Positions 13,601 to 23,888 of a stretch of 64,000 nucleotides of DNA are shown here, piece after piece. Below the pieces are notes generated by a model. The model made no database searches, was not told the origin of the DNA, and saw only the letters and a list, made by a program, of their open reading frames with translations. Origin of the DNA: Siphonodentalium dalli (taxonomy: Eukaryota > Mollusca > Scaphopoda > Gadilida > Siphonodentaliidae). The position numbers and the translations under genes were made by a program. The DNA lies in NCBI GenBank assembly GCA_032622095.1, contig CP136068.1, positions 118,221,509 to 118,285,508 of the forward strand. Direction: 5' to 3'. Positions within the stretch are counted from its first letter, which is position 1; each line of letters opens with the position of its first letter.

Positions 13601-14152
13601 CGGACACCAAAAAACGGAATGAAGTATATACTGTAGGCTAATATGAATATGAACGTGATCGAAGATTAAAAACAAAATTTAATAAGTTTAACAAACGAAC
13701 AATGATTAATTTGGGGCTGCTGCTGCTGGATGTCTGCCAGTGCATTGTGCTGGTCTCTTCTTTCTTCTCTTCTGGTCGCACCTCCAAATCGCAGTGAATG
13801 CAAGGAAACATGCTTGCAGAATGAAGATAACCCACACTCAAGAGATAATATACCCAGTTCCGTCGGCATCATTCAAAGGCTGTTTGTATACTCACCTCCA
13901 ATCAAACATATAACATAGACACAATATACATGTAGAAATATAGAGATTTGTGAAGAGGATTAATTGGACAACAAGCAAAATGCTTTGACATAGTTAATGA
14001 ATAAACACATGTTTTGTTGGTCAAAATCTTTAATAATATATCCTCAAAGAACATAATCACTATTAACAATTTCTGGACAACCCGCCCTTATTTATCGGGA
14101 CAACCCGCCCTGAAAATAGCAGAGGGGCGGGTTGTATCGGGGGCAGGTAGTC
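10619..14152. mobile_element. TIR element with ACAACCCGCCC repeats, hosting F1 copy 2
   Basis: The left end starts GACTACCCGCCCCTGAGACA. The right end, read on the opposite strand, starts GACTACCTGCCCCCGATACA. Inside each end the word ACAACCCGCCC is repeated two or three times (10621-10675 and 14077-14137). CCGT directly flanks both ends (10615-10618 and 14153-14156), a plausible 4-bp target duplication. Most of the interior (10767-13585) is a nested F1 copy. The element's own interior (13586-14076) has no recognisable gene. Class unknown. Confidence 0.5.
10767..13585 (+). repeat. F1 repeat element, copy 2
   Basis: Same head as copy 1 (TTTTTAGCTCACCTGAGACG, then a CCGTCCGTCC microsatellite at 10823-10878) and the same tail ending in 'gactgtcttgtta'. 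It is colinear with 3153-5532 but longer by several hundred bases in the middle. It again contains the inverted 'aatgaggtccccagagggtg' hairpin module near 11763-11860 and 12062-12155. Same orientation as copy 1. Confidence 0.7.
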
Positions 14153-14156
14153 CCGT

Positions 14157-15180
14157 TCCCGTTTGAATGATGGCGCAAAATAATATTTTGTGCTACTACC
14201 AGTCGATCTGTACGAATGAGTGGGTAGAATAGCTTCTTGGGGATATTTTACCACCATGCCATCATAAAGTATCATTAATCGTATCATAATGGCCTCATAA
14301 TGCCCATAACATGATATTTTGTTGCGAACGGGTGGGTACTGGTTTATTTATCCACTTAACCAGTTATTTCAAACCATACTTTATCATGTTGCACTGTTTA
14401 CATAAAACAATGCCTCCAACATTAATTGAGATATAGTTCTGTCATACGCTTGAAAATAGTTTGGCTCATGAACTTTGTGAAGGTTGACACTCATATTTTG
14501 TCCATTTTCCAAGAATTAATTGAGAAAAAATGAAATATCAGCTCTCATATCGATACACCAATGGCTGACTATGAAACCTATATACAGTTTTGCTGCAGGT
14601 TAGGTAGTATTTTGCGTGAATAGCTCCATAATGTTGAAAAAAATAGCTTTTTTTTAGGGCCGTATAGTTTGGTTATCATGAAATATTTCCACATATTTGA
14701 CACAAAAGTCTCAATTTTTTTTATCAAAATGTATTCAATAGTGTCTGATAATAGAAATAACACACAGAAATACCAAAAGTTTTTATAGTATATTGTCAAC
14801 ATACTTGGAACAAAAAAAAATTGTTTTTATCTTTTTGATGGGGGTATACTTGGATTTTGATCAAAATTTTCTATTTTTATGAAGGAAAAGTTCTATTTCT
14901 GAATTGATTATGTAGATTGATCATTCCCGATGAGAACAACATATAGGTTTGCCATAAGAATTCGAAAACTTTGCCGACTGCGAATTGTCGACCCCCTGAC
15001 CCCCGTCCAAATATTGGAGAAAAAAACGTCATTTTGTTCAAACACTGCCATTACTACTGACTTTGTTTCATATTCCTAACACCCTAAAGCTGCTGTAACT
15101 GCATCTGAATATCTGGAAAAGGGTTTTGAAAAAAATCGTTGCCTATTGCTATATATGGCTATTGGAGAGTAACCACTTCT
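14157..15180. other. Non-coding AT-rich spacer
   Basis: No repeat structure, TIR pair or exon recognised; contains several A/T homopolymer tracts. Confidence 0.4.
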
Positions 15181-15181
15181 T

Positions 15182-15620
15182 GTGAATGCAGTGCTACCTT
15201 GTGACCTCTTAATGTGCAATGATGTACGTCATGAACTTTCAATGCCACTTATTGTAACCATGGAAGAAGACAGGTTGTTACTCTCTGATTGCCATTTTCA
15301 GAAGATAACTAACTGCAACCACATAGAGGCTGATACTAAGCTTATTTTAGCATCATCACAAGCTGACAGGCATGTTGTCATTAGAGCTGTGGATACTGAT
15401 CAATGTATTAATTCTCCTTGTTCATAAGCATACTCACTAGCGAAAGCAACATATTCGTGGTACTGGGTGCGACACTACCTCTTGCCAATACAAGGGTGGC
15501 AAGTTTTGAAAATGTCAATCCAGGAGATTTTTGCGGTAGATATTCCCAAATATGTTCATGTTCCAAAAATCATTTTTATGATGAAGATTACATAGTTTTT
15601 ATGAGTTGGTTTTCTGTGTT
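15182..15620 (+). pseudogene. Decayed fragment of the EAD...DTD / GCDTT transposon-protein family
   Basis: An open frame runs ...CNHIEADTKLIL...VVIRAVDTD, then the frame shifts. In the adjacent frame it resumes as VLILLVHKHTH, meets a stop, and continues GTGCDTTSCQYKGGKF. The order 'EAD-x-R/K ... VDTDV ... GCDTTS' is characteristic of a large uncharacterised protein family in invertebrate genomes, also present in this window at 52997-58010. The acidic EAD and DTD blocks resemble the XPG-I/FEN nuclease fold; that is inference. At least one frameshift and one stop make this copy non-functional. No TIRs were recognised around it. Confidence 0.65.
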
Positions 15621-15624
15621 TATT

Positions 15625-16705
15625 TTATAAATATATAGATAAAATGGTAATGAATGTCCGGTTGGTTGTTGTAATAGAAGCAGAAACGTCGTTTAAAATA
15701 AGTAAAAACTAACACGATTTACAAAGGTTACAACCGGATATGAATGGGTGAAAACGAAAGTACAAAATGACCGTCTTTTAATTTTACCCGAAACGATATG
15801 TGCACGTTCCGTTCACAATGCGTACCTCTAATCCGTTACTAAGAACAGTTAATGTTCACCAATGAGTGCTAACAATACAGCCGCACACTTCTCAGACTAG
15901 CAACACTTAGAAAGAAGCACACACTTCGTTTAAAATGCGTAAAAATACGTAGAATTCCACTAGATACGGCCGGATATCCTCGAAACCGAAAGTACAAAAT
16001 GGACTCGTCTACAGTTTTATGGAGACATCCGTTCTTATGGTTTGTGACTTAGTAGTTATATAAGTCTCATTATTAAATCTATTGTTTATACTTTTACGAC
16101 AGCTACGAAAGGTGTGAACATTAATTAGTCTCAATTAGTACTGCTGATTAGTACTGAATAATGATGAATATGAAATTACTCTCGGCAAGAGTGGGATCCG
16201 CACAATGCGGGAGATTTGTGTGGTCGTCCGTATTTTGGAGGTTTTGTCCATCACAATCCGTGAGTCTCACGGACAAACCGTGAAACTTAACAGCTCTGGT
16301 GGCAAGATAAAACCCCTTCAGAAAATGGTTTCAAGGACCTCAACTCACTTGCTGAAATCTGACGGCTCATCTCCGACGTCATATACCCATATCAAGGATG
16401 CTAAATTATTTCTACTCATTATAATGTACAGTGGGGAACAGGTGAGCATGATAACCTTATGTTGATATCAAGTATTTTTTGTTTATATGGTAAGTTGAAA
16501 TTGGTTTGGAATTTTTTTTAATTCTGGTGTTAGATCAGACCTCAGATCTTTATAGTTATAATACATCGAAAAAGCTATAATATTTCTCATATATTCCAAT
16601 CGCCAAGTAACAGGGTGAAATATGCAATATGTATTCGAAAATAGTCGTAAATACTCAATATGTTCCCATTTGGCCAAACTTCATAGCAGTTTGAGCTTTT
16701 GGTCA
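15625..16705. other. Non-coding spacer
   Basis: No domain-bearing ORF. An 86-codon frame at 16205-16465 runs up to a donor-like CAGGTGAGC but matches nothing I recognise. 15640-16000 contains two loose direct copies of 'cgtttaaaatragtaaaaa' followed by 'accggatatg...gaaaacgaaagtacaaaatg'. Confidence 0.35.
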
Positions 16706-16707
16706 CT

Positions 16708-17510
16708 AGTTTTTAGCTCACCTGAGACGAAGTCTCCGGTGGAGCTATAGTCATCACTCCTTGTCAGTCGTCCGTCTGTCCATCCATCTGTCCGTCCGTC
16801 AAGAATCATCTTCTTAGGAGATGGGAACGAGTCATTTTGGGTACATTCAGCCATAATATATGGCCGCCGGCAGCCATCTTGGATTTTACTCTTTGCATGA
16901 CTAAATCCTTTGGCACAGGCTACAGGTCATACCTTTGCTTTGATCATTATGAAATTTGTCATAGCTGTTAATATTGACATATAGATGGGAAAGAGTCATT
17001 TTGGGGGTCATTCGGCCTTAAAACATGGCCGTCGGCAGCCATCTTTGATTTTACTCTTTGCATGACTAAATCCTTTGGCACTGGCTACAGGGCGTACCTT
17101 TAGTCGAATCATCATGAAATTTGTCATGGATGTTAATATTGGCATGTTGATGGGAAGGAGTCATTTTGGTGTCATTCACAAAAAAACATGGCTGCCAGCA
17201 GCAATTTTTAATTAAAATTTTTATGACTAAATCCTTGAGCACACTCTACAGTCCACTTCCCTCATCTGATCATCACCGCTCTTCATATTGATCTTGATAT
17301 TGATCTACTAGATGGGAGCTATCTTTCATTGGAAAACATGGCCACCAGTGGCCCTCTTGGATTTCACTTTATATATATCTCTTCATGTTGATATCTAGTA
17401 TTACTAAGACATTTTAACTTCCCGCATTCCTAAACGCTCCATTGACTGTAACACATAAAATTATCCCCTCTCCAAGTTGAGCTACAGTGTCATTGAAACT
17501 TTCATTATTC
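16708..17510 (+). repeat. Chimeric repeat: F1 head joined to an F2 body and tail
   Basis: 16708-16810 is an F1 head (TTTTTAGCTCACCTGAGACG, microsatellite, 'gtccgtcaagaatcatctt'). From about 16822 the sequence is F2: 'agatgggaacgagtcatttt', 'ggccgccggcagccatcttg', 'actctttgcatgactaaatc', three or four units. It closes with an F2 tail at 17463-17503 ('ccaagttgagctacagtgtc'). The F2 head is absent. Confidence 0.75.
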
Positions 17511-17763
17511 GTGGATTCATTGCAGTAACATATATGCCCATTAATACGTCCCAAACGAGGTAGTAAATATTTACATTTCAACAGTGGATTTGTCTGAAAT
17601 TTTAGTCGACTGTTGGAATTTTTGGGCAATATTAATTTATTGCTACATTTTTCCAATGGGGATAGTGTTTGGATGCTAAGTTTTATTCATTGAAAGTCCA
17701 TCATATGTCTTTACGGCATTGTTGTCATTTACTTTAAAGCAAGACTTCTTATGTTCTCAGCTT

Positions 17764-18074
17764 TATGGGAGGCCAAATTCACATTAATTAATAATTGTGC
17801 TTCAGCTGAAGTGCAATTAATTTTCCATATATGGCTAAACCCCCAGTAAATTAATGAATAAATCCAATACAAAATTAATTGCGCTGAAGCGCAATTATTT
17901 TCCCATATCAGCTAACCCCCAGTTCAGGGGTATAAGCTTGTAACAATAATTGCGCTTCAGTGCAATTGAATTGCGCTGAAGCGCAATTGATATGAATCAG
18001 ACTGGATTGCGCTGAAGCGCAATTGAATTGCACTAAAGCGCAATTATTAATAAATGTGAATTTGGCTTCCCATA
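17764..18074. mobile_element. 311-bp MITE made of GCGCTGAAGCGC palindromes
   Basis: Terminal inverted repeats of about 34 bp start TATGGGAGGCCAAATTCACA at the left and end with the complement (one or two mismatches) at 18074. CAGCTT flanks both ends (17758-17763 and 18075-18080), a 6-bp target duplication. The body holds six copies of the hairpin AATTGCGCTGAAGCGCAATT or close variants (17797-18045). The right end lies only 25 bp upstream of the STING exon that starts at 18100. Confidence 0.8.
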
Positions 18075-18099
18075 CAGCTTGTGTACTTTGCTTTTTCAG

Positions 18100-18265
18100 G
18101 TTTACTATTTCGTGGGTGAATACCCACATATCATCAAGACTATATATAAAGCTGAAGCAGACAAAGAGGAAAAGGAGTTCCAGATAGATCGAACCAACAC
18201 TGTATTGAAGCAAATTGTCAACCACAAAAACACCAATTGCAAGGGGATTGTCCGAATTATTTATG
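18100..18265 (+). CDS. STING ligand-binding-domain exon (STING unit 1)
   Basis: STING binds cyclic dinucleotides through a dimeric C-terminal domain and triggers innate signalling. This internal exon has an acceptor TTTGCTTTTTCAG/G and a donor TATG/GTGAGA, 166 nt, entry phase 0, exit phase 1. It encodes 55 residues. YYFVGEYPHIIKTIYKAEAD lines up with human STING ...CVLEYATPLQTLFAMSQ..., and FQIDRTNTVLKQIV...CKGIVRIIY lines up with the 'edrleqaklfcrtle...ncrliayq' segment. By that alignment the pocket Glu260 and Thr267 equivalents are kept and Thr263 is His. The alignment is mine, by eye. Earlier exons of this unit are not visible and probably lie left of the window. The first downstream phase-compatible exon is 31328-31449. 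A MITE sits 25 bp upstream. Confidence 0.8.
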
Positions 18266-18539
18266 GTGAGATGTTTTGCAATAATTCTTTGCCACAGTCA
18301 AATTTTGAAAAATATGCAGAAACAAAGGACAACTTGATTTATGGCACATCTATCATTACAACTGTGCATATATTTACCACGTTCACACCTTTTTTTGGAG
18401 CATAGAGATGTGCTCGTATTTTTATGATCTGATTGAGAACTTATAAAAGGGCAATTGGTAATTTATGCAACTCTAAAGATGAAAGGCACACAGAACCCCT
18501 TTTCAAACAAGAGAATATTCTAATATTTTAAAGATTTAC

Positions 18540-18818
18540 ATGTTATAGTCAGATTGTGAAATCAGGCATTGCGTGAAATGACTAATATTTTAAGTCATTT
18601 CATAAAAGCTACTGTGGGGGTCAGTCACTTCATAAAATGACAATAACTTTCAGTCTTTTCATTAAATGACTAGAATTTGAGTCCAGGCATTTCATGAAAT
18701 GACTAAAATATTTTGTGCTTTATGATTGGAGTTGTTATGGATTGGGATGTTTGAGCAGACCACCCCCACAGTGGTTTCATAAAATGCCTGATTTCACAAT
18801 CTTATCTGACTGTAACAC
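18540..18818. mobile_element. MITE with GTCATTTCATGAAATGAC-type internal palindromes
   Basis: The left end 'tgttatagtcagattgtgaa' and the complemented right end 'tgttacagtcagataagatt' share a TIR continuing through 'ttgtgaaatcaggcatt' (5-bp indel). The inside is a series of AAATGACT / AGTCATTT inverted words. No TSD could be fixed because the TIR boundary is uncertain. It lies in the STING intron 275 bp after the exon. Confidence 0.65.
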
Positions 18819-19156
18819 GAATCGATCTGTACTGGACTAGCGGTAATCTCCCCAAAATCATTTGAGAAAACAATCTCTCTCGCCCTAAATACCACACAGG
18901 CAAATAAACTAAGAAGCAAAATGCTGAGAAAATGTTTCTCAGAATATCTGAGGTTAATTGCAAACTAAAAATTTGTAAATTTAATAATGCATTCAAAAAG
19001 TTATTATCTACGGAACTAATAGGTAAATATTTCCAATCGGCTAGCTGTGAAATCACATCATGCTCCAGAGGCAGTAGATAATTGTCGTCTTATCACTTGA
19101 CTTAAGCATTGTTCTAACATTATCCATATACAGTCGAGTTATCACCCTGAACATAT

Positions 19157-19273
19157 GATAAAGCAGATAACAGATGACATCGTGTGGTGTAACTTGTGCA
19201 TTTGGTACATAATTATGAATGTCAGTATTACAAGTTACACAACTCGATGTCCTCTGTTATCCGCTTTATCGTA
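19157..19273. repeat. Foldback repeat, 41-bp arms
   Basis: 'gataaagcagataacagatg' to 'tgtaacttgt' (19157-19199) is repeated inverted at 19229-19273 with about four mismatches, around a ~30-bp loop. Probably a small MITE remnant. Confidence 0.7.
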
Positions 19274-19403
19274 TATGATAATTCCATTACAGTTTCTGCT
19301 CTGCAATCCAATATTCATGATGCCACTCATGTATGTGGAGATTGGTGCCCTTGTATGTGGAGATTGGTGCCGTAATTTCAGTAACGCCAATTTGTGTGAG
19401 GTT

Positions 19404-19421
19404 GGGGGGGGGGGGGGGGGG
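19404..19421 (+). repeat. G18 homopolymer
   Basis: Uninterrupted run of 18 guanines. Confidence 0.9.
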
Positions 19422-19499
19422 CTGTGATTAGGAATTGACAAAGTCAAGTTTGAACTGTTGCCATAGTTTGTAGTTAGGTTGTGGTACTTTCATTTCCGA

Positions 19500-21498
19500 A
19501 TTCTGTTTAAAAACATAGCTGCCAGTGGCCATCTTGGAATTTAATCTTTGTATGACCGAATCCTTTACCACACCTTACAGACCACATCCCTCATCCGATC
19601 ATCACCAAACTTCATATGATTATTTGAAAAGGCATCTAGATGGGAGCTTACCATTTTTTCCCACTGGATTGGTGAAATGTTTTGAAAACTCAGGCATGTT
19701 TGGGATCTAACAAATTTGAACAATTTTCAATGAAAAACATTGACAGCTAGCAGCCATCCTGGTATTTACTCTTTGCATCACTAAATTCTTTGGCACACCA
19801 TTTAGGCCACATTCCTCATCCGACTTCAAACTTCATATGGATCATTGGGTTGACCTCTAGATGGGAGCTTACCATTTTTATACCCCCCCGCAACGAAGTT
19901 AGGGGGGTATACTGGAGTCAGCTTGTCCGTCCGTCGTCCATCCATCCGTGGACACAAATTTGTTCGGAGTTTTTCTCAGCTGTTTTTTTATCAATTTCCG
20001 TGAAACTTGGCACAGGCATCAACCACCATGGGAACCTTTGCACCTGCGATTATGACATCTGTCGGACTTTTTTTGTTGGAGTTATTCCCCCTTTTTCGAC
20101 TTAGAAATTTTTTGCAACATGTATAATTTTGTCCGAGCTTTTATTCCTACATTCCTAGGTCAATTTTTTTTTAACTTGGCACAGACATCTAGTACCATGG
20201 GAGCCTGTGCACCTGTGATTATGACGTCTGTACGGCATTTTGTGGTGGAGTTATTCCCCTTTTTTGACTTAAGACATTTTTTTGCAACATGCCTAATTTT
20301 GTCCGAGCTTTTATTTCTATATTTTTAGGTCAATGTTTTAAAATCTTGGCACTGATATTTAGTACCATGAGAACCTGTGCACCTGCGATTATGATGTCTG
20401 TCCGACTTTTTTTGTGGAGTTATTCCCCTTTTGCGACTTAGAACATTTTTGCAAAATGCATAATTTTGTCCGAGCTTTTATTCCTACATTTTTCGGTCAA
20501 TAGGTTTAAGATTAAGGTTAGGTTTGTGCACCTGCAATGGGAACTGTTATTTTAATTAAATGTTTACTGACATGTGAAACATCTTAGTATTTTAAAAACA
20601 TGGGGGGTATCTTTAGTCCCATTGGGACAGTCACACCTCTAGTTAGCTTAAAACTTGACTTTGTGAAGTTTGAGCTATTGCCATGGGTTGGCATCCGTCA
20701 TCCTTGCCTCAACAATTTCCTTTGGCTCTCCCTACAGGCTGCATCCCTAATCCAATCATCACCAAACTTCATATGGATCTTTGGGGTGACCTCTAGATAG
20801 GAGCCATTGATTTTTTTCCGCAATTTGTTAAAAAACATGGCCACCAGCAGCTATTTTGGATTTCAAATTTGAATCCATCGGCACACCCTGCAGCTTGCAT
20901 TTATTAGAGAAATGTTTTGAAAATTTACAGGTATGTTTAGGATCACCTCTAGATGGGAACTATCATATTTTAGCTATTATTGATGAGAAACATGGCCACC
21001 AGCAGCCATCTTGAATTTTACTCTTTGTATGACTAAATCCTTTGGACACCCTACAGACCACATCCCTCATCTGATCACCACAAAACTTCATATTGGTCTT
21101 CGTGGTGACCTCTAGATTTTGGCATCAATTATTTCGAAATTCGATAATAAAAAAACATGGCCACCTGCAGCCATTTTAGATTTTACTCTTTGCATAACTA
21201 AATCGTTTGGCACACCCTTAGACCACATCCCACATCCGACTGTCACCAAACTTCATACAGATCTTTTGGGTGACCATTAGATGGGAGCCATCAATTTTCT
21301 AGAATTTCGGTGTAAAACATGGTCACCAGCAGCCATCTTTTTAATCTTTGTATGACTAAATTCTTTGACACGGCCTATGGGTCACATCTCTCATCCGATC
21401 ATCATCAAACTTTATATGGATCTTCGGGATGACCTCTAGATGAGAATAAAAATTTGCAAATATGTTTAGGATTAACTCTAGATGGGAGCCATCAATTT
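19500..21498 (+). repeat. Diverged F2-type tandem arrays, interrupted by F3
   Basis: Units read 'aaaacatggccaccagcagc', 'ccatcttggattttactctt', 'gactaaatcctttggcacac', 'cttcatatggatcttygggg', 'gacctctagatgggagccat'. They are older and more diverged than the array that follows. An F3 element sits at 19876-20622. Right after it, 20625-20720 is a degenerate F2 head ('agttagcttaaaacttgact', 'gtttgagctattgccatggg'). Confidence 0.7.
19876..20622 (+). repeat. F3 repeat element, copy 1
   Basis: The head is a hairpin with arms TATACCCCCC and GGGGGGTATA around GCAACGAAGTTA, then GTCCGTCCGTCGTCC. Three degenerate ~185-bp units follow ('gtccgagcttttattcctac', 'cttggcacagacatc', 'gggaacctgtgcacctgcga', 'attatgacgtctgt'). 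The tail is 'acatggggggtatctttagt', so the head arm recurs inverted at the 3' end. Another copy lies at 30657-31255. Confidence 0.75.
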
Positions 21499-23273
21499 TT
21501 AGCTCAACTTACTTTGTAAGTTTGAGCTATTGCCATGGTTTGGCGTCCGTCGTCCGTGTGTCCGTCAACAATTTCCTTTGGCGCGGGCTACAGGTCGTAC
21601 CTTTGATCTGACCTTTATGAAATTTGTCATGAATGTTGACATTGACATGTAGATGGGAACGAGTCATTTTGGGATCATTTGGCCAAAAAACATAGCCGCT
21701 GGTGGCCATCTTGGATTTCAAAATTCAATCCATTGGCGCGGGCTACAGGTCAGACTGTTCGTCTGATCATCATGAAATTTGTCATGGATGTTAATATTGA
21801 CATGTAGATGGGAACTAGTGATTTTGGGGTCGTTCGGCCAAAAAACATGGCCGCCAGCAGCCATTATGGATTTTACTCTTTGCATGACTAAATCCTTTTG
21901 TCGCGGGCTACATTTTTTGGCGCGGGCTACAGGTCGTAGTTTTGGTCGGAACTTCATAAAATTTGTCATGGATGTTAACAATGACATGTAGATGGGAACG
22001 AGTGATTTTGGGGTCATTCGTCTAAAAAACATGGCCGCCAGCAGCCATCTTGGATTTTACTCTTTGCATGACTAAATCCTTTGGCGCGGGCTACAGGTCA
22101 TACCTTTGATCTGATCTTTATGAAATTTGTCATGAATGTTGACATTGGCATGTAAATGGGAACGAGTCATTTTGGGGTCATTTGGCCAAAAAACATTGCC
22201 GCTGGCGGCCATCTTGGATTTCAAAATTCAATCCATTGGCGCGGGCTACAGGTCGTACTGTTCGTCTGATCATCATGAAATTTGTCATGGATGTTAATAT
22301 TGACATGTAGATGGGAACGAGTGATTTTGGGGTCGTTCGGCCAAAAAAACATGGCCATCAGCAGCCATCTTGGATTTTACTCTTTGCATGACTAAATCCT
22401 TTGGCACGGGCTACAGGTCGTACCTTTAGTCTGATCTTTATGAAATTTGTCATGAATGTGGATATTGACATCTAGATGGGAACGAGTCATATTGGGGTCA
22501 TTCAGTCAAAAAACATGGCCGCTGGTGGCCATCTTGGATTTCAAAATTCAATCCATTGGCGCGGGCTACAGGTCGTACTGTTCGTCTGATCATCATGAAA
22601 TTTGTCATGGATGTTAATATTGACATGTAGATGGGAACTAGTGATTTTGGGGTCGTTCGGCCAAAAAACATGGCCGCCAGCAGCCATTTTGGATTTTACT
22701 CTTTGCATGACTAAATCCTTTGTCGCGGGCTACATTTTTTGGCGCGGGCTACAGGTCGTAGTGTTCGTCTGATCATCATGAAATTTGTCATGGATGTTAA
22801 TATTGACATGTAGATGGGAACGAGTCATTTTGGGGTCATTCGGCCAAAAAAATGGCCGCTGGTGGCCATCTTGGATTTCAAAATTCAATCCATTGGCGCG
22901 GGCTACAGGTCGTACTGTTCGTCTAATCATCATGAAATTTGTCATTGATGTTAATATTGACATGTAGATGGGAACGAGTCATTTTTTGGTCGTTCGGCCA
23001 AAAAACATGGCCGTCAGCAGCCATCTTGGATTTTACTCTTTGCATGACTAAATCCTTTGGCGCGGGCTACAGGTCGTACCTTTGGTGTGATCTTTATGAA
23101 ATTTGTCATGAATGTGGATATTGACATCTAGATGGGAACGAGTCATTTTGGGGTCATTCGGCCAAAAAACATGGCCGCTGGTGGCCATCTTGGATTTCAA
23201 AATTCAATCCATTGGCGCAGGCTACAGGTCGTACTGTTCGTCTGATCATCATGAAATTTGTCATGGATGTTAA
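21499..23273 (+). repeat. F2 tandem array with alternating A and B units (left part)
   Basis: The head at 21499-21570 (TTTTTAGCTCAAC...GTAAG...GTTTGAGCTATTGCC, 'cgtccgtcgtccgtgtgtcc') is followed by about ten units. A units read 'ccatcttggattttactctt' plus 'gtacctttgatctgatcttt'. B units read 'ccatcttggatttcaaaatt' plus 'gtactgttcgtctgatcatc' and 'gatgttaatattgacatgta'. A and B alternate with steps of about 165 and 156 bp, giving a ~320-bp higher-order period. The array is cut at 23273 by an ISL2EU-like insertion and resumes at 29093. Confidence 0.85.
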
Positions 23274-23727
23274 AGGTACTCAATCCGAACAGAGGGTCCC
23301 CATCTCAACAGATTCCAACAACAACAATCCGATCAGAGGGTCCTATATTACTATTTCTTTGGCTTTGGGGGTAAAAAATATTGATTCGAGTTGAGGAACA
23401 CATCAAACAAAGCTCAGAGTTATTAGATATTGATTTTTGAAATTTGTTATGTTCTCGAGATGAGTACTAATAATTGCCGTCAATTTTGTATCCTGCTCGA
23501 GATGTGTACACCAAAACAATATTCAAACAGACAAGGATGGATAACTCTAAAATCAAGTGGTAATAATAACGCAATTTTGACTGAGTTCTGGGCCAGAAAG
23601 TATTCCCGATAATGAAAAATAATAGATTTCTAAAATCGATATCTCACAAATCTGAGCTTTGATGGGTGACATCCTCGACTCGAATCAAATATTTTTGACC
23701 CCCGAAGCCATTGAAATAGTAATAGGA
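23274..23727. repeat. Left subterminal foldback of the ISL2EU-like element
   Basis: 23337-23450 ('gggtcctatattactatttc ... gaggaacacatcaaacaaag ... ttagatattgatttttgaaa') is repeated inverted at about 23600-23727, with the landmarks 'tttgggggt', 'gattcgag' and 'caaagctcaga' in both arms. ATCCGAWCAGAGGGTCC occurs twice as a direct repeat (23282-23298 and 23328-23344). These are candidate transposase-binding or structural sites. Confidence 0.7.
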
Positions 23728-23888
23728 CTCACCGCGTTAGCGATACGCCGACAGGGGGAGCGCGCGCGCGATTGGATATAACCTCGCACAGCTGTGCATT
23801 TGTTTACGAGTAAGCTGAACACACATTGCACATTGTTCTACTCTCCGTTTTATTATTGCCGATCTTTTCAACAAAATTAAGTGCGACA

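Noticed and set aside
16205-16465. 86-codon ORF ending at a CAGGTGAGC donor as an earlier STING or transposon exon
   Set aside because: The peptide does not align with any STING segment I know, and no credible acceptor or partner exon was found.
21499-23394. Repeated ORFs encoding similar peptides ('MAAGGHVFWPNDPK...') in all F2 arrays, both strands
   Set aside because: They arise because the repeat period and sparse stops keep frames open. They shift frame between units and lack any domain or start context.
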